A DNA stretch of 64,000 nt from Pseudomonas anguilliseptica (lineage in GTDB: Bacteria; Pseudomonadota; Gammaproteobacteria; Pseudomonadales; Pseudomonadaceae): positions 744,001 to 808,000 of the forward strand of contig NZ_JAEIOI010000001.1 of NCBI RefSeq assembly GCF_021375795.1, written 5' to 3'. Below are positions 25,274 through 34,700 of the stretch, piece by piece. The notes beneath the pieces were generated by a model, which had not been told where the DNA came from, did not search any database, and saw nothing but the letters and a program-made list of their open reading frames with translations. The position numbers were made by a program, and so were the translations under genes. Each line of letters starts with the position of its first letter. The first letter of the stretch is position 1.

Positions 25274-26617
25274 TTAGTTGCAGACGGTTTCGCTGATCAG
25301 CGTGCCGCGCAGTGAGTTGGGCATGGCTTCGTCGATATGGATGTCGGCGAACTGGCCAATCAGGCGTGGATTGTCACAGCGGAAGTTGACCACGCGGTTG
25401 CTCTCGGTGCGACCCTGGAGCATGCCGGGGTCTTTCTTCGAGTAGTCGCTGACCAGAATGCGCTGCACGGTGCCGACCATGCGCCGGCTGTTTTCGAAAC
25501 CCTGCTGGCTGATGCGGTGTTGCAGCAACGCCAGGCGCTGCTTTTTCAGTTCCAGCGGGGTGTCGTCGGGCAGATCAGCCGCCGGGGTGCCGGGGCGCGC
25601 GCTGTAGACGAAGGAGTAGCAGAAGTCGAAACCGACGTCTTCGACCAGTTTCAGGGTCTGCTCGAAGTCCTTCTCGGTTTCACCGGGGAAGCCGACGATA
25701 AAGTCCGAGCTGATCAGGATGTCCGGCACGGCGGCTTTCAGCTTGCGGATACGCGACTTGTATTCCAGCGCGGTGTGGTTGCGCTTCATCGCCGCGAGAA
25801 TCCGGTCGGAGCCCGACTGCACCGGTAAGTGCAGGTACTTCACCAGCTCCGGGATATCGGCGTGAGCCTGGATCAGCGCGTCAGAGAACTCCAGCGGGTG
25901 GCTGGTGGTGTAGCGGATACGGTCGATGCCATCGATGGCGGCCACGGCATACAGCAGCTCGGCGAAGTCGGCGATCTGCCCATTGGTGGTCGCGCCGCGG
26001 TAGCCGTTGACGTTCTGTCCGAGCAGGGTGATCTCACGCACGCCGTGTTCGGCCAGGTGGATGATTTCACTGAGCACATCGGCCATGGGGCGGCTGACTT
26101 CTTCGCCACGGGTGTAAGGCACCACGCAGAAGGTGCAGTACTTGCTGCAGCCTTCCATCACCGACACGTAGGCGCTGGGGCCATCGACGCGCGGCTCAGG
26201 CAGGCGGTCGAATTTCTCGATCTCGGGGAAGCTGATATCCACCTGGGCGGTCTTGGTGCTGCGCGCGGCGTCGATCATTTCCGGCAGGCGGTGCAGGGTC
26301 TGCGGGCCGAAGACCACGTCGACGTAGGGCGCGCGGTCACGAATCGCCGCGCCTTCCTGGCTGGCCACGCAGCCGCCGACACCGATCACCAGATCCGGGT
26401 TGGCCAGCTTCAGCTCACGCCAGCGGCCAAGCTGCGAGAACACCTTGTCCTGGGCTTTTTCGCGGATCGAACAGGTGTTGAGCAGGATGATGTCAGCGTC
26501 TGCCGCCTGCTCGGTGACTTCCAGGGCTTGATGTTCACCCAGCAGGTCGATCATGCGCGAGCTGTCGTACTCGTTCATCTGGCAACCGTGGGTTTCGATA
26601 TAAAGCTTCTTGGTCAT
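25274..26617 (-). CDS. miaB: tRNA-2-methylthio-N6-isopentenyladenosine synthase
   Basis: A 447-residue radical-SAM methylthiotransferase acting on A37 of tRNAs that read codons starting with U. The N-terminal auxiliary [4Fe-4S] cluster uses C12 ([12 protein letters not shown]), C49 ([11 protein letters not shown]) and C83 (GVGGCVASQ). The radical-SAM cluster uses C157, C161 and C164 ([17 protein letters not shown]). A TRAM domain ends the protein. A perfect TATAAT lies about 35 bp upstream. It is the first gene of the block ending with lnt. Confidence 0.97.
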   Translation of the reverse strand: MTKKLYIETHGCQMNEYDSSRMIDLLGEHQALEVTEQAADADIILLNTCSIREKAQDKVFSQLGRWRELKLANPDLVIGVGGCVASQEGAAIRDRAPYVDVVFGPQTLHRLPEMIDAARSTKTAQVDISFPEIEKFDRLPEPRVDGPSAYVSVMEGCSKYCTFCVVPYTRGEEVSRPMADVLSEIIHLAEHGVREITLLGQNVNGYRGATTNGQIADFAELLYAVAAIDGIDRIRYTTSHPLEFSDALIQAHADIPELVKYLHLPVQSGSDRILAAMKRNHTALEYKSRIRKLKAAVPDILISSDFIVGFPGETEKDFEQTLKLVEDVGFDFCYSFVYSARPGTPAADLPDDTPLELKKQRLALLQHRISQQGFENSRRMVGTVQRILVSDYSKKDPGMLQGRTESNRVVNFRCDNPRLIGQFADIHIDEAMPNSLRGTLISETVCN

Positions 26618-26650
26618 GCGCGCTCAACAAGGGGATTTGAAGAACCGCGC

Positions 26651-26656
26651 ATTATA
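26651..26656 (-). promoter_or_regulatory. Candidate -10 box for miaB
   Basis: TATAAT on the minus strand, 34 bp before the miaB ATG. The -35 hexamer at the expected distance is poor. Confidence 0.45.
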
Positions 26657-26682
26657 GGGGGCGAAGGCGTGGCTTCCTAGCA

Positions 26683-26709
26683 TTGGCTGCTCGGCGGCTA
26701 TGCTATGAT
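26683..26709 (+). promoter_or_regulatory. Candidate promoter for the DUF1820 gene
   Basis: TTGGCT (26683-26688) and TATGAT (26704-26709) are separated by 15 bp, slightly short. The pair lies about 40 bp before the DUF1820 ATG. Confidence 0.35.
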
Positions 26710-26750
26710 CCGCGCCCTTTCAATAACCCGCCGGTACGAACTGCATAGCC

Positions 26751-27074
26751 ATGAGCAAGCGCGAACCCATCTACAAGGTGATTTTCCTCAACCAGGGTCA
26801 GGTGTATGAGATGTACGCCAAGCAGATCTTTCAAAGCGATCTGTGGGGTTTTCTGGAAGTGGAAGAATTCGTCTTTGGTGAGCGCACCCAGGTGGTGGTC
26901 GACCCCAGTGAGGAAAAGCTCAAAGCGCAGTTCGACGGTGTGGTGCGCAGCTTTATCCCGATGCACGCGATCATCCGCATTGATGAAGTCGAGCGCCTGG
27001 GTACGCCGAAGATCAGTGATGCCAAGGGTGGTGGCAATGTCATGCCGTTCCCCATGCCGATGCCGGACAAGTAA
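26751..27074 (+). CDS. DUF1820 family protein
   Basis: A 107-residue cytoplasmic protein of the DUF1820 family, found next to miaB in pseudomonads. It begins SKREPIYKVIFLNQGQVYEM, continues with LWGFLEVEEFVFGERTQVVV and DGVVRSFIPMHAIIRIDEVE, and ends in a methionine/proline-rich tail (MPFPMPMPDK). No enzyme motif is recognisable. It is transcribed away from miaB. The function is unknown. Confidence 0.9.
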   Translation: MSKREPIYKVIFLNQGQVYEMYAKQIFQSDLWGFLEVEEFVFGERTQVVVDPSEEKLKAQFDGVVRSFIPMHAIIRIDEVERLGTPKISDAKGGGNVMPFPMPMPDK

Positions 27075-27161
27075 GCTGTCTTAGGCTGTCGGGTGGGTGT
27101 CGCTTTTTATATCCACCGCTCTAAGGCCGTATGGACACTGTTTCGCTCATCCATCCGAACG

Positions 27162-27713
27162 CTACGGCAGTGGCGCGAACGGTGAGGTAAAGGTGTCGGC
27201 GTTCTGCAACTCCAGCAGGTAGTTGCGGAATATCTGCCCAAGCACCTGGCTGGCAATTTCCAGCTCATCGCGGGGCATCTGTGCGGCGATCAGGTCGGCG
27301 CTGTCCATGGCTTCGTCCGAGCCATTGACTGCCGCCATCTTCAACACGATATAGGCCTGCACCGCATTTGCTGGTACGCCTTCGCCACGGAAGAACATCA
27401 TGCCCAGGCGGTATTGTGATTGTGCATGACCTTGCAGCGAGGCTTGTTCAAACCATTTCAGCGCCTGACTCAGGTCGCGTTCGATGCGCTTGCCGTCGTA
27501 GTAGAACTCGCCCAGTTCGTATTCCGCCTGTAGGTCGCCGTTAAGCGCGGCCTGCTGGCAGGACTCAAGGGCGGCCGGCAGTTCTTCGGCGGTGGTATTC
27601 AGGGAACAGCTGCCTGGCGCGGGGATCAGCAAGGAGTTGCCGCCCGCCGAAGCGAGCAGTGGCAGCAGGAGCAACAGGCAGCCCAGGGACAGGGTGCGGC
27701 CGGTGCGTTTCAT
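27162..27713 (-). CDS. Exported SEL1-repeat protein
   Basis: A 183-residue protein with a signal peptide (LGCLLLLLPLLASAGG). At least two SEL1/TPR-like repeats follow at about 55-130, including AEYELGEFYYDGKRIERDLS and SQYRLGMMFFRGEGVPAN. Such solenoids mediate protein contacts; no partner can be named. It lies on the same strand as the hemL group, about 90 bp after the membrane protein gene, and may have its own promoter. Confidence 0.83.
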   Translation of the reverse strand: MKRTGRTLSLGCLLLLLPLLASAGGNSLLIPAPGSCSLNTTAEELPAALESCQQAALNGDLQAEYELGEFYYDGKRIERDLSQALKWFEQASLQGHAQSQYRLGMMFFRGEGVPANAVQAYIVLKMAAVNGSDEAMDSADLIAAQMPRDELEIASQVLGQIFRNYLLELQNADTFTSPFAPLP

Positions 27714-27805
27714 GAAAATCCGTTTACCTCAGGATGCACAACAGGCGATGTGCCTGGCCGCCGGAACGCGGCAGCCATCACATTATGAAATAAGCAGCGG
27801 CGTTC

Positions 27806-28462
27806 TTACAAAGTCTTTACCGGGTTTTCTTCCGTGCGGCCATGTTTTGCGCTGCCGGGTAGGCTCAGCAGGAGCCAGGCTAATAACGGATAAGCGAGCG
27901 TCAGCAAGACATGGAACAGATCGACCCTGCGTAACGGATCTATAAAACCCTGGGTGCCCACGACCAGCCCTGCCAGCAAAAACAGCCCCACCACCGTCAC
28001 CGAGGTGGCCAGGGGCGGGCGCTTGGGCCACTGCACGGCGCCGGCGTAGAGAATCAGTAGCAGCGTTGCCAGGTTGAGCAGCAGGCGATAATCCTCCAGC
28101 TGGTTCAGTTGGCGGAACAGTTCGAAGAAAGCGCACAGCCCCAGCAGGATGCGTCCCCAGTTGGCGCGGCTCCATTGCCAGCCGCGGCCCAAGGCCAGCG
28201 CGGCGGCGCCGACTAACGGTAAACCGAGAAAACTGCTGGCCTGGCTTAGCCACAAGTGCGCGGCCTGCGCGCCGGGGTCAATGCCGAAGCGAATCACCCC
28301 GACGGCCGCTGCAGCGGCCGGCAGAAGAAACCCCAGCAGCGCACAGAACAGCGCCGGCTGGTCACTCTCGCCATAGTGCTTGCGGGCTTTGCCGATGGCG
28401 ATTGCGCAGGCCAGGCAGGCCAAGGCCAGCACGCCATCGGAGAGTGCCGTGCTGTACTGCAT
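27806..28462 (-). CDS. Conserved integral membrane protein, function unknown
   Basis: A 218-residue hydrophobic protein with about six membrane segments (for example GVLALACLACAIAIG, ALFCALLGFLLPAAAAAVGV, FLGLPLVGAAALALG and VLLTLAYPLLAWLLLSLPG). A histidine-bearing AHLWLSQASSFLG segment and a final charged tail are seen. Its ATG shares a base with the hemL stop (TGATG), so translation is coupled to hemL. No family motif that I can name. Confidence 0.8.
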   Translation of the reverse strand: MQYSTALSDGVLALACLACAIAIGKARKHYGESDQPALFCALLGFLLPAAAAAVGVIRFGIDPGAQAAHLWLSQASSFLGLPLVGAAALALGRGWQWSRANWGRILLGLCAFFELFRQLNQLEDYRLLLNLATLLLILYAGAVQWPKRPPLATSVTVVGLFLLAGLVVGTQGFIDPLRRVDLFHVLLTLAYPLLAWLLLSLPGSAKHGRTEENPVKTL

Positions 28463-29751
28463 CAGGCGTTCTTCAACGCAGCGAAGGCGCGCTCGGCGGC
28501 GTCGAGGGTGATCGCCAGCTCGGCATCGCCATGGGCGATGGAGGTGAAACCGGCCTCGAAGGCGCTCGGGGCCAGGTACACGCCACCCTCGAGCATCAGG
28601 TGGAAGAAGCGCTTGAAGCGCTCGACATCGCTGGCCATCACATCGTCAAAGGTGACGATGTCGTCGGCACCGCTGAAATACAGGCCGAACATGCCGCCCG
28701 CCTGGGTGGTGACGAACGGAATGCCGGCCGCATCGGCGCGGTCCTGCAGGCCCTGGAGCATGCGGCTGGTGTAGTCGGTCAGCTCGGCGTGGAAACCCGG
28801 GCGTTTGATCAGGCGCAGCGTGGTCAGGCCTGCGGCCATGGCCAGCGGGTTACCCGACAGAGTGCCGGCCTGGTACACCGGGCCGAGCGGGGCGATGCAA
28901 TGCATGATTTCGCGCTTGCCGCCGAAGCAGCCGACGGGCATGCCGCCACCGATGATCTTGCCGAAGGTGGTCAGGTCCGGGGTGACGCCGTAATACGCCT
29001 GGGCGCCGCCGAGGGCGACGCGGAAACCGGTCATCACTTCATCGAAGATCAGCACCACGCCGTGTTTGTCGCACTGCTCGCGCAGGCCTTGCAGGTAGCC
29101 GGGTGCCGGCGGCACGCAGTTCATGTTGCCGGCCACCGGCTCGACGATGATGCAAGCGACGGTCGAGCCAACTTCGCTGAGCATCTGCTCAACGGCGGCC
29201 AGGTCGTTGAACGGCAGGGTCAGGGTGTGTTTGGCAAAATCCGCCGGTACGCCGGCCGAGCTCGGTACGCCCTGGGTCAGCAGGCCGGAGCCGGCTTTTA
29301 CCAGCAGGCTGTCGGAGTGGCCGTGGTAGCAGCCTTCGAATTTGATGATGTTGTCGCGGCCGGTGTAACCACGGGCCAGGCGGATGGCGCTCATGGTGGC
29401 CTCGGTGCCGGAGCTGACCATGCGCACCATTTCCATGGACGGCACCAGGTTGCACACCAGGTCGGCCATCTCGGTTTCCATGGCGGTCGGCGCGCCGTAG
29501 GACAGGCCGTGCTGCAGCTGATTGCGCACCGCGTCGAGCACGTCCGGGTGGCTGTGGCCGAGGATCATTGGGCCCCAGGAACCTACGTAGTCCACATAGC
29601 GCTTGTCGTCTTCATCGGTGACGTAGGCACCTTCGGCATGTTTGAAGAACAGCGGAGTGCCGCCAACGCTTTTAAAAGCGCGCACCGGCGAGTTGACGCC
29701 ACCAGGGATGTGCTTTTGCGCGTTGGCGAAGAGGGTTTCGGAACGGGACAT
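28462..29751 (-). CDS. hemL: Glutamate-1-semialdehyde 2,1-aminomutase
   Basis: A 429-residue PLP enzyme of the C5 heme pathway, converting glutamate-1-semialdehyde to 5-aminolevulinate. The PLP lysine is K265 in [18 protein letters not shown]. Other motifs are [36 protein letters not shown] and [12 protein letters not shown]. The ATG at 29751 starts [12 protein letters not shown], the expected N-terminus. The gene is followed with a 1-bp overlap by a membrane protein gene and lies downstream of thiE and thiD on the same strand. Confidence 0.97.
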   Translation of the reverse strand: MSRSETLFANAQKHIPGGVNSPVRAFKSVGGTPLFFKHAEGAYVTDEDDKRYVDYVGSWGPMILGHSHPDVLDAVRNQLQHGLSYGAPTAMETEMADLVCNLVPSMEMVRMVSSGTEATMSAIRLARGYTGRDNIIKFEGCYHGHSDSLLVKAGSGLLTQGVPSSAGVPADFAKHTLTLPFNDLAAVEQMLSEVGSTVACIIVEPVAGNMNCVPPAPGYLQGLREQCDKHGVVLIFDEVMTGFRVALGGAQAYYGVTPDLTTFGKIIGGGMPVGCFGGKREIMHCIAPLGPVYQAGTLSGNPLAMAAGLTTLRLIKRPGFHAELTDYTSRMLQGLQDRADAAGIPFVTTQAGGMFGLYFSGADDIVTFDDVMASDVERFKRFFHLMLEGGVYLAPSAFEAGFTSIAHGDAELAITLDAAERAFAALKNA

Positions 29752-29805
29752 GGCAGGGCCTCTCAAGCAGGGAGTTGGGGCGAACCGTGCCGCCCCTGAT
29801 GACGA

Positions 29806-30432
29806 TTAGTTAGAAATAAACAGGGCGCTAAAGGCGCGGGCGCGGCGCTCGACTTCGGCGGCCGAGTCGGCGCCGAACAGGCCGTGTACCACGGCAACCA
29901 TGCTGGCGCCGTGGGCAATCAGCTCGGGGGCGTTATCCAGGGTCACGCCGCCGATGGCGACAATCGGCAGGTTGACCTTGGCTTTCGCCGCCGTCAGCAA
30001 GGCGATGTCAGCCGAGGGCGCGCCAGGTTTTGTGGTGGAGTTGAAGAAACGGCCAAAGGCAACGTAATTGACGCCTTCCTTGGCAGCGGCTTCGGCCAGT
30101 TCCAGTTGGGCATGGCAGGTGCCGCCGATAATCGCCTGGCGGCCGAGCAAGGCGCGGGCGGCAGACAGCGAGCCGTCGCCCTGGCCGAGGTGTAGGCCCA
30201 CGCCGAGGCGCGCGGCCAGTTCGGCGTCGTCATTGATGATCAGTGCCGCGCCATAGCGGTTGCACAGCTCGCGCAGCGCTTCGGCTTCGCGCAGGCGGCG
30301 GGCGTCATCGCTGGATTTGTCGCGATACTGCAGCAGCGTCGCGCCACCCTTGAGTGCCGCCTCGACGTAAGGCAGCAGCTTGCCCTTGAGCAATTCGCTG
30401 TCGGTGATGGCATACAGGCCACGCAGTTTCAT
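29806..30432 (-). CDS. thiE: Thiamine-phosphate synthase
   Basis: A 208-residue TIM-barrel enzyme that joins the thiazole and pyrimidine (HMP-PP) halves of thiamine. Family motifs: [77 protein letters not shown] and [20 protein letters not shown]. The ATG at 30432 follows GGAG at 6 nt. It lies 25 bp after thiD. Confidence 0.96.
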   Translation of the reverse strand: MKLRGLYAITDSELLKGKLLPYVEAALKGGATLLQYRDKSSDDARRLREAEALRELCNRYGAALIINDDAELAARLGVGLHLGQGDGSLSAARALLGRQAIIGGTCHAQLELAEAAAKEGVNYVAFGRFFNSTTKPGAPSADIALLTAAKAKVNLPIVAIGGVTLDNAPELIAHGASMVAVVHGLFGADSAAEVERRARAFSALFISN

Positions 30433-30457
30433 CGGGTACTCCATCAACTGCTTTCTA

Positions 30458-31252
30458 TTAATAAGCATCCAGCGGCAGGCGGCGCGGGATGTACTGGCCG
30501 TGGCCCGGTTGTTCGGCGTCACGCAGGGTGCGCCAGGTGTAATCGAGGGCAAACTGCACGGCGCTGACCAGTTCCTGGCCCAGGGCCAGGCGGCCGGCCA
30601 GGGTGCTGGCCAGGGTGCAGCCCGAGCCATGGTAGCTGCCGGGCAGGCGCTGGCAGGTAAAGGTGTGGCGGCTGCCGTCGCGGCTGTACAGGCGGTTGTG
30701 CACTTCGTGCTCATCGCCATGACCGCCGGTGATCAACAGGTGCTGGATATAGGGCAGCAGTTTTTCCGCGCACTCATCTGCTGTGCCGTCCGGCAGTTCG
30801 GCGAGTATTTGGGCTTCCGGCAAGTTCGGTGTGGCGATTGTCGAGACGGCAAACAGTCGTTCGCGCATGGCGTAGCCGACTTCGTCCTTACCCAGTGCGC
30901 CGCCGCCGCCAGCACGCAGCACCGGGTCGCAGACCAGCGGGATGCCCGGCAGGCGCTGCATGATTTCCAGTACGGTTTCGACCATCTCGACCGAGCCGAG
31001 CATGCCGAGTTTTACGGCCTCGACCGGCAGGTCGTTGATCACCGCATTGGCCTGGGCCAAAACCCAGTCGCGGTCGAGCACACGGAAGTCGGACACATTG
31101 ACGGTGTCCTGCACGGTCAGTGCAGTCACGGTGGGGGCAGCGTGACAGCCTTGGGCGAGCAGGGCTTCGATATCGGCTTGCAGGCCGGCACCACCACTGG
31201 GGTCGTGACCGGACAGGCACAGCACTACGGGGCGAGAGGTAGGCATTTTCAT
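30458..31252 (-). CDS. thiD: Hydroxymethylpyrimidine/phosphomethylpyrimidine kinase
   Basis: A 264-residue ribokinase-fold kinase that makes HMP-PP for ThiE. Family motifs: [51 protein letters not shown] and the anion-hole sequence [15 protein letters not shown] chose the ATG at 31252; a second ATG at 31246 is nearly equivalent. The longer upstream frame overlaps the likely promoter region. No THI-box riboswitch was found upstream. Confidence 0.95.
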   Translation of the reverse strand: MKMPTSRPVVLCLSGHDPSGGAGLQADIEALLAQGCHAAPTVTALTVQDTVNVSDFRVLDRDWVLAQANAVINDLPVEAVKLGMLGSVEMVETVLEIMQRLPGIPLVCDPVLRAGGGGALGKDEVGYAMRERLFAVSTIATPNLPEAQILAELPDGTADECAEKLLPYIQHLLITGGHGDEHEVHNRLYSRDGSRHTFTCQRLPGSYHGSGCTLASTLAGRLALGQELVSAVQFALDYTWRTLRDAEQPGHGQYIPRRLPLDAY

Positions 31253-31486
31253 GGTGCGCGAGCTTATCACCAAACCAGGTGTTGCAGACCCCGTAAGACC
31301 AGCAAAGCGTTGCAAGCGGACGACCTGCATGCCACCGGGAGGTGTTCGCCACTTCGTGAATCTCCCGCGCTATTTCAGCTTTTTCACGGCTTTGCGCCAC
31401 GGGTGCCTATGCTAGAGTGCCAACCCCATGAATACACCGCTCCAGCGGCGCGCAATGGCGCTGCTGGCCTACTCTGGCTGAGCTGC

Positions 31487-33868
31487 ATGCACTACATCCT
31501 TCTCTGCTTTTTAATGCTGGTGCCAGGGTTGGCCGGCGCATTGGTTTTTGATGAAACCACCCGCAGCCTGCCGCTCGGCAAGGCCATGGCGGTATTCGAG
31601 GATGTGCGCGGTGATGCCAGCATCGAGGACATCACCTCGCCAGCGCTGCAAGGCAGCTTTCGTCAGCACGACAAGGGCGTGCTGAACGCTGGTTATTCGC
31701 GCTCGGTGTTCTGGTTGCGTCTGGATCTGGAATACCGTCCGCAGCAGACGAGCACGACGCAGCCCTGGCTGCTGGAGCTGGCCTACCCGCCGCTCGACCA
31801 TGTGCAACTCTACTTGCCGGATGCCGCAGGCCGTTATCACTTGCGTCAGCACACCGGCGATGCCTTGCCGTTTTCCAGTCGCGAGATCAAACAGCACAAC
31901 TATCTATTCGAACTGCAACTGCCGCCGGGGCAGCCGCAGCGCGTCTACCTGCGCCTGGAAAGTCAGGGCTCTATCCAGGCCCCGCTGACCCTCTGGGCCC
32001 CCAATGCCTACCTGGAAGAGCAACCGGCGCGCATCTATGTACTGGGCATCATCTACGGCGTGCTGCTGGTGATGCTGATCTACAACCTGTTTATCTTCCT
32101 CAGCGTCCGCGACACCAGTTACCTGTATTACATCCTCTATATCGCTTCGTTCGGTTTCTATCAGCTGTCGGTCAACGGCGCGGCCATCGAGTATTTCTGG
32201 CCCAGCAGCCCCTGGTGGGCGAATGCGGCCACGCCATTTCTGATTGGCGCGGCGGCGTTGTTCGGCTGTCAGTTCGCCCGCAGTTTCCTGCACACCGCTG
32301 AACACAGCCCCTGGGTTGATCGCGCCTTGCTGCTGCTGATGGCCTGTGGCGTGCTGGTGATGACCCTGGCCCTTACGGCCAGTTACGCGCTGTCGCTGCG
32401 CCTGGCCACCTATCTGGCTCTGCTGTTCACCGTGGTGATTTTCAGCGCCGGGATTCTCGCCTGGCTGCGCGGCATGCGTGTGGCACGCTATTTCATCATT
32501 GCCTGGAGCGCCTTTCTGGCCGGTGGGGCGATCAATACCCTGATGGTGCTGGGCTATCTGCCGAATATCTTCCTCACCATGTATGCCAGCCAGATCGGCT
32601 CGGCGCTTGAGGTGGGCCTGCTCTCGCTTGCGTTGGCCGACCGCATCAACGCCATGAAGGAAGAGCGCACACGCATCCTCCAAGAGGCCGGACTCAAGCT
32701 CGAAGCCTTCAACCAGGAACTGGCGACCAGCAACCGGCTCAAGGATGAATTCCTCGCCACCGTTACCCACGAACTGCGCACGCCGATGAACGGCGTGATC
32801 GGCTCGCTGGAGCTGATGCAGATGCTCAATATCGAAGGCGAGCTGGCGAATTATCAGAAAACCGCCGCCAGTTCAGCCCGCGACATGATGCGCATGGTCA
32901 ATGACATCCTTGCCCTCACCGAGCTGCAGGCTGGGCGTCTGTATCCACGGCGCGAGCCTTTCAGTCTGCGTGGTCTGTTCGACGGTCTGCGCGCGCAGTA
33001 CGCGCCGCGTGCTGCAGAAAAAGGCCTGGGTTTTGTGCTGGAGCTGGATGACAGCCTGCCCGACACGCTCGAAGGTGATGCCAGCAAACTGCAGCAGAGC
33101 CTGGGCTGTCTGCTGGATAACGCCATCAAGTTCACCCTGCATGGTGAGGTGCGAGTGCGCGTCAGCCGTGGCGGTACGGCCAGCGACACCCTGCCGCTGT
33201 GTATCGAGGTGATCGATAGTGGCGCGGGTTTTGTGGTGCCGGCCGATGGCAAGCTGTATCAGCGCTTTCAGCAACTGGACGGCTCGATGACCCGCGAGTA
33301 CGGCGGGTTGGGTATTGGCCTGGCCATCTGCCGGCAGCTGGTTGACCTGCTAGGTGGCAACCTCAGCCATCAATCGCAGCCGGGGCAGGGCAGCTGCTTT
33401 CGTCTGGAGCTGCCGCTGGCCTTGCCGGTGCAGCTGGCAGCACCGGCTCAACTGCCGCCCAAGGTCACCGGGCCGGCGTTGCGCCAACCGGGGCAGTGCA
33501 CGGTATTGATTGTCGAGGACAACGCGATCAATCAGCTGGTGACCCGCGGCATGTTGCTCAAATTGGGCTACCAGGTGCGTACCGCCGATAACGGCAGCGA
33601 GGCCCTGGATGTGCTGCGCAATGAGGCGGTCGATGCGGTGTTGCTGGACTGCCAGATGCCGGTGATGGATGGTTTTGCCACCTGCCGGGCGTTGCGCAAT
33701 CTGCCCGGTTGTGAGGCCTTGCCGGTGCTGGCGATCACCGCCCACAGCCACAGCGGTGACCGTGAGCGCTGCCTGGCTGCCGGCATGAGTGATTACCTGG
33801 CCAAACCCGTGAAGTTCGAGCAGCTGCGCAATCTGCTGCATGACTGGGTGCTCTGCCGTCCGGCATAG
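31487..33868 (+). CDS. Hybrid sensor histidine kinase with 7TMR-DISM input domain
   Basis: A 793-residue membrane sensor. A signal-like N-terminus (ILLCFLMLVPGLAGA) precedes an extracellular 7TMR-DISM-type beta domain (about 25-165). Seven hydrophobic helices follow at about 180-385. The HisKA box is FLATVTHELRTPMNGVIGSL with H428. The ATPase domain contains LLDNAIKFTL, VIDSGAGF and GGLGIGLAICRQL. A C-terminal receiver domain contains VLIVEDNAINQ with the phosphate acceptor D721 in LLDCQMPVMDG and the conserved lysine in YLAKPVKFEQ. No Hpt domain is attached, so a separate phosphotransfer protein is implied. The ligand is unknown. The longer upstream frame runs antisense to thiD and is not part of the protein. 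Confidence 0.9.
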   Translation: MHYILLCFLMLVPGLAGALVFDETTRSLPLGKAMAVFEDVRGDASIEDITSPALQGSFRQHDKGVLNAGYSRSVFWLRLDLEYRPQQTSTTQPWLLELAYPPLDHVQLYLPDAAGRYHLRQHTGDALPFSSREIKQHNYLFELQLPPGQPQRVYLRLESQGSIQAPLTLWAPNAYLEEQPARIYVLGIIYGVLLVMLIYNLFIFLSVRDTSYLYYILYIASFGFYQLSVNGAAIEYFWPSSPWWANAATPFLIGAAALFGCQFARSFLHTAEHSPWVDRALLLLMACGVLVMTLALTASYALSLRLATYLALLFTVVIFSAGILAWLRGMRVARYFIIAWSAFLAGGAINTLMVLGYLPNIFLTMYASQIGSALEVGLLSLALADRINAMKEERTRILQEAGLKLEAFNQELATSNRLKDEFLATVTHELRTPMNGVIGSLELMQMLNIEGELANYQKTAASSARDMMRMVNDILALTELQAGRLYPRREPFSLRGLFDGLRAQYAPRAAEKGLGFVLELDDSLPDTLEGDASKLQQSLGCLLDNAIKFTLHGEVRVRVSRGGTASDTLPLCIEVIDSGAGFVVPADGKLYQRFQQLDGSMTREYGGLGIGLAICRQLVDLLGGNLSHQSQPGQGSCFRLELPLALPVQLAAPAQLPPKVTGPALRQPGQCTVLIVEDNAINQLVTRGMLLKLGYQVRTADNGSEALDVLRNEAVDAVLLDCQMPVMDGFATCRALRNLPGCEALPVLAITAHSHSGDRERCLAAGMSDYLAKPVKFEQLRNLLHDWVLCRPA

Positions 33869-33885
33869 CGGCGTCTGGCTTGTAG

Positions 33886-33936
33886 GGTGCGCCGTGCGCA
33901 CCACGGAGCCTGGCACATTCAGCTGAGTCCTCCGTG
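33886..33936. repeat. Pair of adjacent hairpins downstream of the histidine kinase
   Basis: GGTGCGC-CGT-GCGCACC (33886-33902) is a perfect 7-bp hairpin. It is followed by CACGGAG (33902-33908) paired with CTCCGTG (33930-33936). GTAGGGTGCGCCGTGCGCACC-type sequences recur in Pseudomonas intergenic regions as I recall. It could act in mRNA 3'-end stabilisation or termination, but there is no T-run. Confidence 0.5.
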
Positions 33937-34002
33937 TTATATGCGTCAATGGTTGGCGCTTATGCCGCCTACTGTGCCCGGAATCGCCCTTTAGCCAAAC
34001 TC

Positions 34003-34042
34003 TGAATCCTGATTCACTTGATGCATCGTGAATCAGGATTCA
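34003..34042. promoter_or_regulatory. Tandem palindromic operator for the TetR regulator
   Basis: Two copies of a 14-bp palindrome are seen: TGAATCCTGATTCA at 34003-34016 and TGAATCAGGATTCA at 34029-34042. They are 26 bp apart centre to centre and together make a larger perfect 15-bp inverted repeat. The second copy contains the AGGA ribosome-binding site of the TetR gene, whose ATG is at 34047. Such a site suits autoregulation by the adjacent TetR protein. Confidence 0.75.
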
Positions 34043-34046
34043 GACC

Positions 34047-34700
34047 ATGGCTTATCGCACCACCGCCCTGCGTATCGATCGTGATCAAGCATTGCGGGAG
34101 CGCATTATCAGCGCCGCCCTGGCACGGGTGGCTGAAGGCGGCTTTGCTGCGCTGACCATGCAGGCGCTGGCCGAAGATGTCGGCATTGCCACCGGTAGCC
34201 TGTACCGCCATGTGCGCAGCAAGGGCGAGCTGGCGGCGGAAGTGTTTGCCGTGGCCAGCCAGCGTGAGGTGGATGCCCTGGCCGTCACCGTGCGCGGGCC
34301 GGGTAGCCCGGTGCAGCGTCTGGCCGAGGGGTTGCAGCGCTTTGCCGCGCGGGCTTGGGACAGTCGCCGCTTGGCTTTCGCCCTGATTGCTGAGCCGGTT
34401 GACCCGGAAGTCGACGAGCAGCGCCTGTTCTACCGCGAAGCCTATGCCGATCTGTTTGTCGAATTGCTGCAGGAGGGTGTCGCCCAAGGCGTGTTCCATG
34501 TGCAGCAGATCAACCTGGTCGCAGCTTGCCTGGTCGGCGCCATTGCCGAAGCCCTGGTCGGGCCGTTGTCGCCGCCTGCGCGTGCCGCCCGTGAAGCCGG
34601 ATACCCCGCCCCCAGTCTGGCCGAAGTCAGCCAGGCTCTGATTACGTTCTGCCTGCGCGCCGTTGGCGCCCCATTGCCCGAAGAGGAGCCTCAGCCATGA
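34047..34700 (+). CDS. TetR-family transcriptional regulator
   Basis: A 217-residue repressor-type regulator. The N-terminal helix-turn-helix is at about 30-60 (GFAALTMQALAEDVGIATGS, then LYRHVRSKGELAAEVF). The C-terminal ligand domain has the helical pattern of fatty-acid-linked TetR proteins. The ATG at 34047 has AGGA 8 nt upstream, inside the operator. Its stop overlaps the acyl-CoA dehydrogenase start (ATGA), making a regulator-enzyme operon. The ligand is probably an acyl-CoA or related metabolite, by context only. Confidence 0.92.
   Translation: MAYRTTALRIDRDQALRERIISAALARVAEGGFAALTMQALAEDVGIATGSLYRHVRSKGELAAEVFAVASQREVDALAVTVRGPGSPVQRLAEGLQRFAARAWDSRRLAFALIAEPVDPEVDEQRLFYREAYADLFVELLQEGVAQGVFHVQQINLVAACLVGAIAEALVGPLSPPARAAREAGYPAPSLAEVSQALITFCLRAVGAPLPEEEPQP

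Noticed and set aside
28402..29799. 465-codon plus-strand frame
   Set aside because: It is antisense to hemL; the hemL motifs are clear.
30380..31486. Very long plus-strand frame continuous with the histidine kinase
   Set aside because: The upstream part runs antisense to thiD and thiE, has no signal or family motif, and a credible start with a signal-like N-terminus lies at 31487.
30433..31486. TPP riboswitch upstream of thiD or thiE
   Set aside because: The conserved CUGAGA and related core elements of a THI-box were not found before either gene.
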